A DNA stretch of 64,000 bases from Sphingomonas koreensis (GCF_002797435.1 NZ_PGEN01000001.1:3222501-3286500); one strand, 5' to 3'; counted from the first letter of the stretch, positions 52,251 to 60,870 are shown. The notes: a model not told the origin generated them from the letters alone. Numbers and translations are program-made.

Positions 52251-52868
52251 ATGATCCGGAAGCTCCCCGCGTTCGCCCGATCCTGGCATGCCGTGCGCGA
52301 TGCCCGCGTGCGCTCCGAAGTGGCTACCGCGCCTGTTCGCCGCCGCGCGCGATCTCCTCGCCGGCGTGTCCGCCCTCAGCATCCTCTCCTTCGGGGGCGC
52401 TGCGGGGGGAGGAGGTGGTCACGCTGTGCCACTATTTCCCTGATGCCATGCTCACCGACGCCGGGCTCAACCGCGCGCTGCTGGGCGCCTGCCGCCTGCC
52501 CGCCGATTCGCGCCGCCGCTTCATCGCCTCGAGCAATGCCGCGATCGCCGAGCACGGCCCCTATGACGCGATCTTCTGCATGGCCGTGCTCACCCTCCGC
52601 CCGCGCGAGGTGGAGGATCGCGACGTGCGCAACATCGCCGCGTTCTATCCCTTCGCCCATTTCGCACAGGCGCTGCGCTTACTCGCCGCGCAGCTTGCCC
52701 GCGGCGGGGTGCTGGTGGTCGAGCAAGCACACTACCGCGCTGAGGATGCGCTGGCCAGAACCGGTGCTGGAGGCCGGGGTAGGCCTCGCCAGCGGCGCGC
52801 GCTTCGGTCTCGGTGGCGAGCGGATCGAGCCGCGGCCGGTGATCGCGCGTATCTTCCGCCGCGCCTGA
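52251..52868 (+). pseudogene. SAM-dependent methyltransferase broken by about three frameshifts
   Basis: Pieces of one methyltransferase-like protein occur in three successive frames: MIRKLPAFARSWHAVRDARV from 52251; WLPRLFAAARDLLAGVSALS and ILSFG up to about 52395; GEEVVTLCHYFPDAM, then YDAIFCMAVLTLRPREVED up to about 52745; and PVLEAGVGLASGARFGLGG to TGA at 52866-52868. ILSFG plus GEE is the SAM-binding motif, split at a run of six G (about 52405), where one extra base explains the shift. Each step moves the frame in the same direction. Either decay or sequencing error; three breaks favour decay. galU begins 64 bases later. Confidence 0.75.
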
Positions 52869-52932
52869 GGGCCGTCCCGCAACTGCGCGGCCCCCCTTCC
52901 TCGCCGCCCGCCATTGCGCTATGCGCGGCTGG

Positions 52933-53811
52933 ATGACGATCAAACCGCTTCGCAAGGCCGTGTTCCCCGTCGGCGGGCTCGGCACCCGTTTCCTCCCCGC
53001 GACCAAGGCGCTCCCCAAGGAGATGCTGCCCGTCGTCGATCGCCCGCTGATCCAGTATGCGGTGGACGAGGCGCTGGAGGCGGGGATCGAGCAGATCATC
53101 TTTGTCACCGGCCGCGGCAAGAGCGCGATCGAGGATCATTTCGACATCTCCTACGAGCTGGAGACGACGATGGCCGCGCGCGGCAAGCCGCTCGACGTGC
53201 TCGACGGTACCCGGTTGAAGCCCGGCGCGATCGCCTATGTCCGCCAGCAGGAGCCGATGGGCCTCGGCCATGCCGTTTGGTGCGCGCGCGACATCGTCGG
53301 GGACGAGCCGTTCGCGGTCCTCCTCGCCGACGATTTCATGGTTTCGGCACAGGGGCAGCGCGGCTGCCTGCGCCAGATGGTCGAGGCTTACAACAAGGTC
53401 GGCGGCAACCTCCTCTGCGCGCAGCAAGTCGCCGAGGACCAGACCGACAAATATGGCGTGATCACCCCCGGCACCCGCGACGGCACGCTCACCGAGGTCA
53501 AGGGCCTGGTCGAAAAGCCTAAAGCCGGCACCGCCCCCAGCAACCTCGCCGTGATCGGCCGCTACATCCTCCAGCCCGAAGTGATGCGCGTGCTAGAGGG
53601 GCAGGAAAAGGGCGCCGGCGGCGAGATCCAGCTGACCGACGCGATGGCCCGCATGATCGGCGGCCAGCCCTTCCACGGCGTCACCTTCCAGGGCGTGCGC
53701 TACGATTGCGGCGACAAGGCGGGCTATGCGCAGGCGAACCTGGCGCTGGCGCTGAGCCGCGAGGATATCGGGCCCGCGGTGCGGGAGTTCGCGAAGGGGT
53801 TGCTGGGGTAG
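52933..53811 (+). CDS. galU: UTP-glucose-1-phosphate uridylyltransferase
   Basis: 292 residues starting MTIKPLRKAVFPVGGLGTRFLPATKALPKEMLP, the GalU nucleotidyltransferase signature. LVEKPKAGTAPSNLAVIGRYI and GEIQLTDAM follow in the usual places. Makes UDP-glucose, the entry point for UDP-GlcA, UDP-Xyl and UDP-GalA. ATG 52933 is preferred over one 12 bases upstream because the family starts there. It closes the polysaccharide region. Confidence 0.96.
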   Translation: MTIKPLRKAVFPVGGLGTRFLPATKALPKEMLPVVDRPLIQYAVDEALEAGIEQIIFVTGRGKSAIEDHFDISYELETTMAARGKPLDVLDGTRLKPGAIAYVRQQEPMGLGHAVWCARDIVGDEPFAVLLADDFMVSAQGQRGCLRQMVEAYNKVGGNLLCAQQVAEDQTDKYGVITPGTRDGTLTEVKGLVEKPKAGTAPSNLAVIGRYILQPEVMRVLEGQEKGAGGEIQLTDAMARMIGGQPFHGVTFQGVRYDCGDKAGYAQANLALALSREDIGPAVREFAKGLLG

Positions 53812-53821
53812 GGCGATCCGG

Positions 53822-53839
53822 CCTGCCCTAAGCGGCAGG
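53822..53839 (+). terminator. Hairpin after galU
   Basis: CCTGCC (53822-53827), loop CTAAGC and GGCAGG (53834-53839) form a perfect six-pair stem ten bases after the galU stop. The following sequence is T-rich but interrupted (AATTGCTTGACTTGTTGGATTTTG). Weak to moderate terminator. Confidence 0.5.
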
Positions 53840-54145
53840 AATTGCTTGACTTGTTGGATTTTGTTCTATTTATGTTTCATCCCAGATGGGGCTGGGGTTC
53901 TTTGTAGGTGGCCCAATTGGTTATCTTCTAGGGTTGTGATGATGTGACTTTCGGGAGCCGTCGGGCGGAAAAAGTCGCAACCTTTAAATCAACTCTTTGT
54001 TGAATCCTTGGATGTAAACACGTACATCGCAATCGACGGCGCTTAGAGGTGGGAACCGCTACCCCACACACTTCGGGAAACTGGAGTAGAGGCCTTGAGC
54101 CGAGAGATCGCGGTTGGCAACGCGCATAGCAGCTGTCAAACTTAT
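53840..54145. other. Non-coding start of an AT-richer islet, no gene recognised
   Basis: Base composition drops sharply from the GC-rich surroundings. No open frame of useful length is seen. I looked for tRNA-like, tmRNA, 6S and SRP RNA features and found none that hold. A short stretch with GGTGGGAACCGCTACCCC could fold, but I cannot assign it. Confidence 0.5.
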
Positions 54146-54167
54146 GGGGGAGCCTTATGGCTCCCCC
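54146..54167 (-). terminator. Strong hairpin at the end of the nuclease-like gene
   Basis: GGGGGAGCC (54146-54154), loop TTAT and GGCTCCCCC (54159-54167) make a perfect nine-pair stem directly after the stop of the leftward gene. T-content downstream on that strand is low (ATAAGTTTG). Probably a terminator of the islet gene. Confidence 0.6.
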
Positions 54168-54169
54168 TC

Positions 54170-54586
54170 CTATTTCAGGTACAGAGCGTGGAGTGATCCT
54201 CGAAGGCGTCGAGTGAGGATGTCCTGCTCACTAATGGCGTATCCTGTCCTAACGTTGTAAGTTCCGTGTTCGCTTGGTTCCAAGCCAATTGCAATGAGCA
54301 ATGGCTGCATCCCCTCTCCGCGTTGCACACGTCGCACGAGGTAGAAATTCCCGCCTTGCTTTGGATCTTGCCCCGCCCACGTGGGTGATCGAATGATTTC
54401 AATGATGTTGGCTTTGACTGCCTCGTAGTCATCTGGGTGATCGAGTGCGATGTGTTCATGGGCCTTTTTGCTCACCCAAACGTCAGCGGAGTCGAGCTCT
54501 GTGCCCAGGGCGGCATTGATCATGTTGGCCGGTAAAGGGCCAACGCGGAACGCCTTAAACTTGGGCTTGATCAGCTTGCCAGTCAC
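54170..54586 (-). CDS. Putative BECR-fold (barnase/EndoU/colicin E5-D/RelE-like) nuclease protein
   Basis: 138 residues. The central part VWVSKKAHEHIALDHPDDYEAVKANIIEIIRSPTW, then GNFYLVRRVQRGEGMQPLLIAIGLEP and NVRTGYAISEQDIL, has the order expected of phage-type barnase/EndoU/RelE-like nuclease domains: helix with H-x-x-x-x-H, then beta strands and a late polar motif. This is a fold-level guess from memory. No signal peptide and no recognisable immunity gene beside it. Codon use and composition differ from the backbone, which suggests transfer. It is divergent from the next islet gene. Confidence 0.4.
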   Translation of the reverse strand: MTGKLIKPKFKAFRVGPLPANMINAALGTELDSADVWVSKKAHEHIALDHPDDYEAVKANIIEIIRSPTWAGQDPKQGGNFYLVRRVQRGEGMQPLLIAIGLEPSEHGTYNVRTGYAISEQDILTRRLRGSLHALYLK

Positions 54587-54651
54587 CGCCTTGTTCCTCT
54601 GCCTGCCCTCCCTTTAGTGAGAAATCTTTCGTGGAACAATAGGATAAATTC

Positions 54652-54687
54652 AAACGCTTTGACAAATTATTCCAAACGCGATAATTG
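54652..54687 (+). promoter_or_regulatory. Near-consensus promoter with embedded operators
   Basis: TTGACA (54659-54664), 17-base spacer and TAATTG (54682-54687) form a strong promoter for the rightward islet gene. AATTAT-N10-ATAATT (54665-54686) is an inverted repeat that fills the spacer. CAAACGC occurs twice (54652-54658 and 54673-54679), 21 bases apart, two helical turns. GGAGG at 54699-54703 then precedes the ATG at 54709. Confidence 0.75.
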
Positions 54688-54708
54688 GGGTGGGTAACGG
54701 AGGTCGAC

Positions 54709-55494
54709 ATGGCAGAGCGTAGCCCCAATTTTCCTCAACTCTCACTTGGAGAGGCGATCGACAGCGTAAGGTTGATCTATCAACGAGAGGGGCGTTCCAA
54801 GATGCCCAAGTTGTCGGCCGTCAAGCCGCTTGGGTATACAAGCATAAATGGACGATCTCTGGGCGTGCTTGCCGCCCTTCGAGCTTATGGGTTGCTCGAT
54901 GGTAGAGGGGATGATGTGCGAGTTAGTGACGACGCGCTCACCATTCTAAATGCGCCAAAAGACGACCCCGAGCGGGCTGAGGCTTTAACTCGAGCTTTCG
55001 AGGGGCCGCCCGCATTTGCCGTATTGCGTTCCAAAGAAGGGGCTAGCTCTGACACGCTGCGCTGGCACCTTATTAAGGCGAACTTTCGCGAAGATGCCGC
55101 GGATAAGTTGATCAAGGTGTTTCTCGAAAGTCGTGACCTTGTAAACGCGGAAACAGAGGGATATGCTCCGGAAGCCGTCCAGGCACACGCTACGGCCGAT
55201 CCCGTACATCAGGCCATGGTGGACGTGGCCAAGGGGCTCTTCGATGCTCCGGGTGGCGGCATTGCTGCCAAAGTGGTTGGCGGCCAGCGAGGTGAGTTGG
55301 CCATGGGCGTACAAGAGCGAGTGCTGCAATCTGGTATGCTGTCGAAAGTAGCCAGCTATCGTGTGATTGTTTCTGGCCCGGTGGGTGAGGCCGAGATTGA
55401 TCGTCTCATAAGAAAGCTTGAGATGGACAAGGAGATTTTGGCTGACCCGGACCCCACGACTTCCATAGACGGCAATGTAGATCCGTTATCTTAG
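54709..55494 (+). CDS. Islet protein with N-terminal winged-helix-like region, function unknown
   Basis: 261 residues starting MAERSPNFPQLSLGEAIDSV. Residues about 10-90 read as a winged helix (AIDSVRLIYQREGRSKMPKLSAVKPLGYTSINGRSLGVLAALRAYGLLDGRGDDVRVSDDALTIL), followed by a helical middle part and a C-terminal region ending with acidic residues. Similar proteins are recalled from mobile islets of many bacteria but have no assigned role. RBS GGAGG lies six bases before ATG 54709. Base composition is AT-richer than the surroundings. It might regulate its own promoter and the divergent nuclease-like gene; this is inference. About 235 bases after it hold no gene. Confidence 0.6.
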   Translation: MAERSPNFPQLSLGEAIDSVRLIYQREGRSKMPKLSAVKPLGYTSINGRSLGVLAALRAYGLLDGRGDDVRVSDDALTILNAPKDDPERAEALTRAFEGPPAFAVLRSKEGASSDTLRWHLIKANFREDAADKLIKVFLESRDLVNAETEGYAPEAVQAHATADPVHQAMVDVAKGLFDAPGGGIAAKVVGGQRGELAMGVQERVLQSGMLSKVASYRVIVSGPVGEAEIDRLIRKLEMDKEILADPDPTTSIDGNVDPLS

Positions 55495-55729
55495 AGCTGG
55501 CTTTGCTACACTCCAATGTAGGCAGTGGGTGTGTTTCCGCGCCATCGGCTGCGGCCTGCTTGCAATGTTGGAATTCATTTGCTTGCATCGCTGTGCAACG
55601 TGCCGGCCGCTCTTTGAGTCCGTCGATTTGCACAGCCGAATGAGGCTGCCAAAAACCCCTCCGACAAAGGCGACCAAGTTGACAGAATGAATCGCGTTCC
55701 GCGTAACATCGTCAACTTCGCGAGTAAGA

Positions 55730-57118
55730 TCAGTCCGCGCTCTGATCAAGCTCCTTCAACCCCGCATAGCCCGGCTTGAACGTCCACCCCGTCACCCACG
55801 CAACCAGTCGCGGCACGGGGGCGTTGCGCTCCATCCACTCCGAATATTCGCGGTACGCCGGGTCGGCGCCGAGGTGCTTTTCCTCGGTCTTGGCGCGGAT
55901 GTAATAGACGCCGCTCACCGCGGCGAGCAGCACCGTCGCGCGCACCGCGTCGTACAGGCTGCCCGTGGTCACCAGCAGCGGGCAGGTGCTGATCCACCAG
56001 AACAGGTTCTTCGAGAGGTACGCCGGGTGCCGCGTCCACGCATAGGGCCCGTGGGTGATGATCCCGCGATGCGTGAGGTTGGAGAAGCGGAAGCCAAACG
56101 CCATCGTCGCCCAGGCATAGATCGCGGTCAGCGCCACCAGCACTGCGCCCACGATCCACAGCAAGATGTCGTATCCCGCCAGCCAGTGCGTCCAGTCCGA
56201 CGTGCCGGGATGATAGTCCAGCGGGCCGCCATTCCCCATCAGGATGAACGGCGGGTAGCAGATCAGCGCGAACGCCCAGCCCGCGGCATAGGGGTTGGCG
56301 GTGCGGATATGGCTGTCGAGCGGGCGGAAGGTGAGGATATACCCCACCGTCGCGAAGGCGACGTCGAGCATGAACATGCCCGTGATCAGCCAGTTGGCCA
56401 GCGCGATCGGGTTGTTCAGGATGCCGTCGGTGCTCGCGCGCACGAACTGGCTGTACCCCGGCGGCACGATCGCGAGCATGAAGGCGAGGAAGAACGCCTT
56501 CACCGCCCAGCTGCGCAGATGGTTGTGGATCGCTTCCTCGTCGATCGGCTCGTCCTTGTTGCCGAGCAGCCATGCGCCCAGCATCCATGCGCCGTCCTTC
56601 GGCTTCTCCAGCCGCCGGTCGATCCACAGGACATAGGGGACGGAGAGGATGAACAGGCCAGGGGCCGCCATCTGGAAACACCACATGGCAAAGGCGAAAT
56701 TGCCCTCCCAGTAGAAGCGGCACACCGAATAGATCGCGGCGATCCCGCCCCAGGTCAGCCACAGCCCCGCGATCTTGGTGATCGAGATGTCGAGCGTTTC
56801 CTTGAGTGGGCGCGGGTTTTCCCATTTGACGCCCGTCGACGGGTTGCGGTGGACCTTGTCCACCAGCAGCGCCCACAGCACCATCGGCACGCCGCCCGCG
56901 ACCAGATTGACCAAGGCGGCATAGGGGCCGTCCAGCCCCTTCATCCGCGCAAAGACCAGCCAGCACGCCATGCCGGCCAGTCCCGCCAGCCCGCATCCGG
57001 TGCTGACCGCGGACTTTGGCCGCGGATCGGCCTTGGCCGGACTGGCAAGGTGGGCGTCGTGATACATCCCGTCCCGCATAGCCCGCGAATGGTAAGCAAG
57101 CCATGAAGGGTGTTTCAA
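55730..57118 (-). CDS. Isoprenylcysteine methyltransferase-like integral membrane protein
   Basis: 462 residues with about 10 membrane segments, much longer than the usual 200-residue family members. The C-terminal part has the PEMT/ICMT signature ITHGPYAWTRHPAYLSKNLFWW and the ending EEKHLGADPAYREYSEW, which bind SAM and the phospholipid-like substrate. The N-terminal 250 residues form extra helices of unknown function. The TTG at 57118 has AGGAA upstream; ATGs at 57079 and 57067 are alternatives. Substrate unknown, possibly a membrane lipid. Confidence 0.75.
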   Translation of the reverse strand: MKHPSWLAYHSRAMRDGMYHDAHLASPAKADPRPKSAVSTGCGLAGLAGMACWLVFARMKGLDGPYAALVNLVAGGVPMVLWALLVDKVHRNPSTGVKWENPRPLKETLDISITKIAGLWLTWGGIAAIYSVCRFYWEGNFAFAMWCFQMAAPGLFILSVPYVLWIDRRLEKPKDGAWMLGAWLLGNKDEPIDEEAIHNHLRSWAVKAFFLAFMLAIVPPGYSQFVRASTDGILNNPIALANWLITGMFMLDVAFATVGYILTFRPLDSHIRTANPYAAGWAFALICYPPFILMGNGGPLDYHPGTSDWTHWLAGYDILLWIVGAVLVALTAIYAWATMAFGFRFSNLTHRGIITHGPYAWTRHPAYLSKNLFWWISTCPLLVTTGSLYDAVRATVLLAAVSGVYYIRAKTEEKHLGADPAYREYSEWMERNAPVPRLVAWVTGWTFKPGYAGLKELDQSAD

Positions 57119-57226
57119 CGCCCAATTCCTGTGCGTGCCGGGGAAGACTTTGTTGGCACTTTACCTTGCCGCCCGGCCGCGCCTAAAGGTGTAACATCAT
57201 ATCCTCCCCCTGCATTCGAGGCCTCT

Positions 57227-59128
57227 ATGCGCCGCGCCTTCGCGCTCACTGCCCTGTTGCTCGCCACCGCCGCCACCGCCCAGAACAGCGCGCCCCAGCC
57301 GCTGCCGTTCGACAACCGCGTCCCGGCGCCGCGCGACACCGCCTATCCGGGCACGATCACGCTCAAGGTCGACGCGACCAACGTCCAGCAGGCGATCTAT
57401 CGCGTGAAGCAGACCATTCCGGTCGCGCATGACGGCCATATGGTCCTGCTGATGCCCGCCTGGCTGCCCGGCAAGCACGCCGCGCGCGGCGAGGTGGAGA
57501 AGCTGGCGGGGCTCAAGATCAGCGCGGGCGGCAAGGCGGTGCCGTGGAAGCGCGACACCGTCGATGTCTGGGCCTTCCACGTCGACGTGCCGCGCGGCGC
57601 GAAGCAGCTCGATCTCGAATTCCAGTTCACCGGCGCCACCGCGAGCGATCAGGGCCGCGTCTCGATCGCGCCGGCGATGCTCAACCTCCAGTTCGAGCAG
57701 GTGAGCCTCTATCCGGCGGGCTGGTTCACCCGCCGCATCCCGATCCAGGCGACGGTAACCTACCCTGAGGGCTGGACCGCGGTGTCGGGCCTTCCCGCGA
57801 AGAAGCAGGGCGGATCTTACGTCTATGACAAGACCGATTACGAGACGCTGATCGACTCGCCGGTGTTCGCAGGCCGCAACTATCGCGAGTTCAAGCTGTC
57901 GGACCGCGTCGATCTCAACGTCTTCGCCGACGACCCGAAGGAGCTCGAGGCCAAGCCCGAGCAGATCGAGGCGCACCGCAAGCTCGTCGAGCAATCGGTG
58001 AAGCTGTTCGGCGCCCAGCATTACGACCGCTACGAATTCCTCCTCTCGATCAGCGACGAGATGGGCGGCATCGGGCTGGAGCATCACCGCAGCTCCGAGA
58101 ACGGCGTGAAGCCCGGCTATTTCACCAAATGGAATGACGGCCCCGGCTCGCGCAACCTGCTGCCGCACGAGTTCGTGCACAGCTGGAACGGCAAGTTCCG
58201 CCGCGGTGCCGACAGCTGGGCGCCCGATTTCCGCACGCCGATGCGCAACTCGCTGCTGTGGGTGTATGAGGGTCAGACCCAGTTCTGGGGCTACATCCTC
58301 CAGGCGCGCTCGGGGATCGTGTCGAAGCAGGATACGCTCGACATGCTGGCGAACATCGCCGCCAGCCTCGACAACCGCCCCGCGCGGACGTGGCGCGCGC
58401 TGGTCGATACCACCAACGATCCGATCATCTCGGCGCGCCGGCCCAAGGGCTGGCTGAGCTGGCAGCGGTCGGAGGATTATTACAATGAAGGTCTGCTGAT
58501 CTGGCTCGAGGTCGATTCCATGCTGCGCGCGCAGAGCGGCGGCAGGAAGTCGATGGACGATTTCGCCCGCGCCTTCTTCGGCATGCGCGACGGCGACTGG
58601 GGTGTGCTGACCTACAGGATCGAGGATGTCGCGGCGACCTTGAACGCGATCCAGCCCTATGACTGGGCCGGCTTCCTCAACCAGCGGCTCAACGGCCTGA
58701 CCGAACGCGCGCCGCTCGCGGGCTTCGCCGCCAATGGCTACCGCCTGATCTACACCGATGAGCCGACCGCCGCGTTCAAGGATGGCGAGAAGCGCGCGGG
58801 GCGGGCCGACCTCAGCTATTCGCTCGGCCTGTCGGTGGGCAAGGGCGGGGCGATCGGCGCCGTCACCTGGGATTCGCCGGCGTTCGATGCGGGCCTCGAT
58901 CTCGGCGACACGATCGTGGCGGTCGATGGCCGCGAATATTCCGACGATCGCCTCAAGGACGCGGTCCGCGCCGCGAAGGGCGGCAAGGACCCCATCAAGC
59001 TGCTCGTCAAGAGCGGCACGCGGTACCGTGAAATCGCCATCGACTATCACGACGGCCTGCGCTATCCGCGCCTCGAAAAAATCGGCACCGGAGAGGGTGG
59101 CCTGGATCGGTTGCTCGCCCCGCGCTGA
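57227..59128 (+). CDS. M61 family metallopeptidase (glycyl aminopeptidase type)
   Basis: 633 residues. Signal peptide MRRAFALTALLLATAATAQ, an N-terminal beta-rich domain, then the zinc motif HEFVHSWNGK (about residue 315), GGIGLEHHRSS before it, and WVYEGQTQFWG with the third ligand Glu. A PDZ-like domain ends the protein (about 540-620; LDLGDTIVAVDG). Periplasmic peptidase. ATG 57227 is chosen since it yields a normal signal peptide; an in-frame extension upstream exists. Confidence 0.9.
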   Translation: MRRAFALTALLLATAATAQNSAPQPLPFDNRVPAPRDTAYPGTITLKVDATNVQQAIYRVKQTIPVAHDGHMVLLMPAWLPGKHAARGEVEKLAGLKISAGGKAVPWKRDTVDVWAFHVDVPRGAKQLDLEFQFTGATASDQGRVSIAPAMLNLQFEQVSLYPAGWFTRRIPIQATVTYPEGWTAVSGLPAKKQGGSYVYDKTDYETLIDSPVFAGRNYREFKLSDRVDLNVFADDPKELEAKPEQIEAHRKLVEQSVKLFGAQHYDRYEFLLSISDEMGGIGLEHHRSSENGVKPGYFTKWNDGPGSRNLLPHEFVHSWNGKFRRGADSWAPDFRTPMRNSLLWVYEGQTQFWGYILQARSGIVSKQDTLDMLANIAASLDNRPARTWRALVDTTNDPIISARRPKGWLSWQRSEDYYNEGLLIWLEVDSMLRAQSGGRKSMDDFARAFFGMRDGDWGVLTYRIEDVAATLNAIQPYDWAGFLNQRLNGLTERAPLAGFAANGYRLIYTDEPTAAFKDGEKRAGRADLSYSLGLSVGKGGAIGAVTWDSPAFDAGLDLGDTIVAVDGREYSDDRLKDAVRAAKGGKDPIKLLVKSGTRYREIAIDYHDGLRYPRLEKIGTGEGGLDRLLAPR

Positions 59129-59159
59129 CGGGGAAGCCGAACCAACAGAGGAAGTTTAG

Positions 59160-59699
59160 ATGCGCATCGACATGATTCCTGTCGGCGACAATCCGCCGCA
59201 CAGCCTGAACGTCATCATCGAAGTCCCGACCGGCGGCGAGCCGGTGAAGTACGAGTTCGACAAGGCTTCGGGCGCGCTGTTCGTCGATCGTATCCTGCAC
59301 ACGCCGATGCGCTATCCGGCGAATTACGGTTTCGTGCCGCACACCCTGTCGCCCGACGGGGACCCGCTCGACGCGCTCGTCATCTCGCGCTCGCCGTTCA
59401 TCCCGGGCTGCGTCGTGCGCGCGCGGCCGATCGGCGTCCTCAAGCTCGAGGACGAGGCCGGGGGCGACGAGAAGCTGATCTGCGTGCCCGTCGACACCAC
59501 CTTCCCTTATTATTCGGACGTGGGCGAGCGGCAGGACCTGCCCTCGATCGTGCTCCAGCAGATCGAGCATTTCTTCAAACACTATAAGGACCTCGAGTCC
59601 GAGAAGTGGGTCCGCATCGGCCAGTGGGGCGATGCCGACGAAGCCCGCCGCATCGTCGTCGAGGCGATCGAGGCCGCGAAGAAGGCCAAGGCCGCCTGA
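59160..59699 (+). CDS. ppa: Inorganic pyrophosphatase
   Basis: 179-residue soluble family I pyrophosphatase. IIEVPTGGEPVKYEFDK, RYPANYGFVPHTLSPDGDPLDALV with the metal-binding Asp residues, and VDTTFPYYSDVGERQDLP near the middle. AGAGGAAG is a good RBS. Hydrolyses the pyrophosphate released by sugar-nucleotide and other biosyntheses. Length is standard. Confidence 0.97.
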   Translation: MRIDMIPVGDNPPHSLNVIIEVPTGGEPVKYEFDKASGALFVDRILHTPMRYPANYGFVPHTLSPDGDPLDALVISRSPFIPGCVVRARPIGVLKLEDEAGGDEKLICVPVDTTFPYYSDVGERQDLPSIVLQQIEHFFKHYKDLESEKWVRIGQWGDADEARRIVVEAIEAAKKAKAA

Positions 59700-59752
59700 A
59701 CTCCCGCGCGCGCCGTCTGGCCACCCGCCTGCATCGCGCCTAGACTGGGCGG

Positions 59753-60412
59753 ATGCGGGAGGGGGCTGACAGCACGCAACATCGCCGCGGGATCGGCAAC
59801 CGGATCGCGCCGCCGCGCTTCCTGCTGTTCGCGGCGATCCTTGCCATCGGCTGCGCTGTCGCAATCCCGGCGCTCGGCGCCCGCTTCGGCGTGATGGTGG
59901 CCTTCGACGCCGCCGCGATCGTCTTCCTGCTCAGCTGCCTGTCGCTGTTCCGCTACGAATCGCGCCACATGCGCGCGGCGGCCCGGCGCAACGACGCCAA
60001 CCGCGTCGCGCTGCTCGCCATCACCGGCGCGATCAGCCTGGCCGTCCTCGCCACCATCGCGAGCGTCCTGATTCCCGAAGGCGCGCCGCAGCCGCGCGGC
60101 CTGATCCTGGTCATCGCCACGCTCGCCATCTGCTGGCTGTTCGGCAATTCGGTCTATGCGCTGCATTACGCGCATCTCTTCTACACCGCACAGGGCGGTT
60201 CCGACGCAGGCGGGCTCGAATTCCCCGAAACCCGGGAGCCCGATTATTCGGATTTCGCCTATTTCGCCTATTGCCTGGGCATGACCTTCCAGACGAGCGA
60301 CGTGACGATCACCACGCGGCCGATGCGGCGCGCGGTGACCTTCCACTGCCTTGCCGCATTCGTCTTCAACCTCGGCATCATCGCCTTCACGATCAACGCG
60401 CTCGGCGGGTAG
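59753..60412 (+). CDS. DUF1345 family membrane protein
   Basis: 219 residues with five hydrophobic helices. FDAAAIVFLLSCLSLF, ESRHMRAAARRNDANR, LHYAHLFY and YFAYCLGMTFQTSDVTITTRPMRRAVTFHCLAAFVFNLGIIAFTIN are DUF1345 features. No function is known for the family. Stands between ppa and a long hairpin. Confidence 0.88.
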   Translation: MREGADSTQHRRGIGNRIAPPRFLLFAAILAIGCAVAIPALGARFGVMVAFDAAAIVFLLSCLSLFRYESRHMRAAARRNDANRVALLAITGAISLAVLATIASVLIPEGAPQPRGLILVIATLAICWLFGNSVYALHYAHLFYTAQGGSDAGGLEFPETREPDYSDFAYFAYCLGMTFQTSDVTITTRPMRRAVTFHCLAAFVFNLGIIAFTINALGG

Positions 60413-60435
60413 GTTTGTTTTCCGCTCCGCGGAAA

Positions 60436-60516
60436 CCGCACCGGCCCGCTCCCCCACCCGGCCACCCACGACCGTAATCTGATTGGGTGGCCGGGTGGGG
60501 GAGCGGGCCGGTGCGG
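60436..60516. repeat. Perfect 33-bp inverted repeat between convergent genes
   Basis: Arms 60436-60468 and 60484-60516 are exact reverse complements separated by 15 bases; both are very GC-rich. The right arm ends at the base before the TfoX stop codon. A short hairpin TTTCCGC-TCC-GCGGAAA (60419-60435) precedes it. No T-run on either side, so it is either an unusual bidirectional terminator or a dispersed repeat element. Confidence 0.85.
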
Positions 60517-60870
60517 CTACTTCAAACGAGTCTTCTTGGCTGGCGCGCGGCGCCCTGCCTCCAGCCCCAGCGCCGCCCATTCGCGCAGCGCATCGGCATC
60601 GTCGAACACATCGTCCGGCGCGCGGCGATAGTTCATGGTGGCGAGCCGGTCCTTCATCTGGAAGGTGAAGCGGTCGCATCCCGCCGCATCCCACACCGCA
60701 TCGCTCTCGGCGTCCGCCTTGAACCACAAGACGTCGTCGCTGGAGATGATCGCGAACACCGTGCCGTCGAGATAGAGCGTCGCCCCGCCCATCATCTTGC
60801 GGTGGGTGAGGTTGCCCATCGGCTCGACCGCCTCGGCCACCCAGTCGAGAAGCCCCGCGTCAATCGCCAT
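60517..60870 (-). CDS. TfoX/Sxy family N-terminal domain protein
   Basis: 117 residues beginning MAIDAGLLDWVAEAVEPMGNLTHRKMMGGATLYLDGTVFAIISSDDVLWFK. The RKMMGG element and FGxxLYxDG-like strand are typical of TfoX N-terminal domains. The C-terminal tail is basic (GRRAPAKKTRLK). Only the N-terminal half of enteric TfoX is present. Function in this lineage unknown. Start ATG 60870 overlaps the GNAT gene by 11 bases. Confidence 0.85.
   Translation of the reverse strand: MAIDAGLLDWVAEAVEPMGNLTHRKMMGGATLYLDGTVFAIISSDDVLWFKADAESDAVWDAAGCDRFTFQMKDRLATMNYRRAPDDVFDDADALREWAALGLEAGRRAPAKKTRLK

Noticed and set aside
53840..54145. A structured RNA (tmRNA, 6S or SRP RNA) in the islet start
   Set aside because: No matching acceptor stem, tag frame or conserved loop could be found by eye.
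57197..59050. A 617-codon open frame on the - strand
   Set aside because: Antisense to the M61 peptidase, low-complexity Arg/Ala/Leu composition, no motif.
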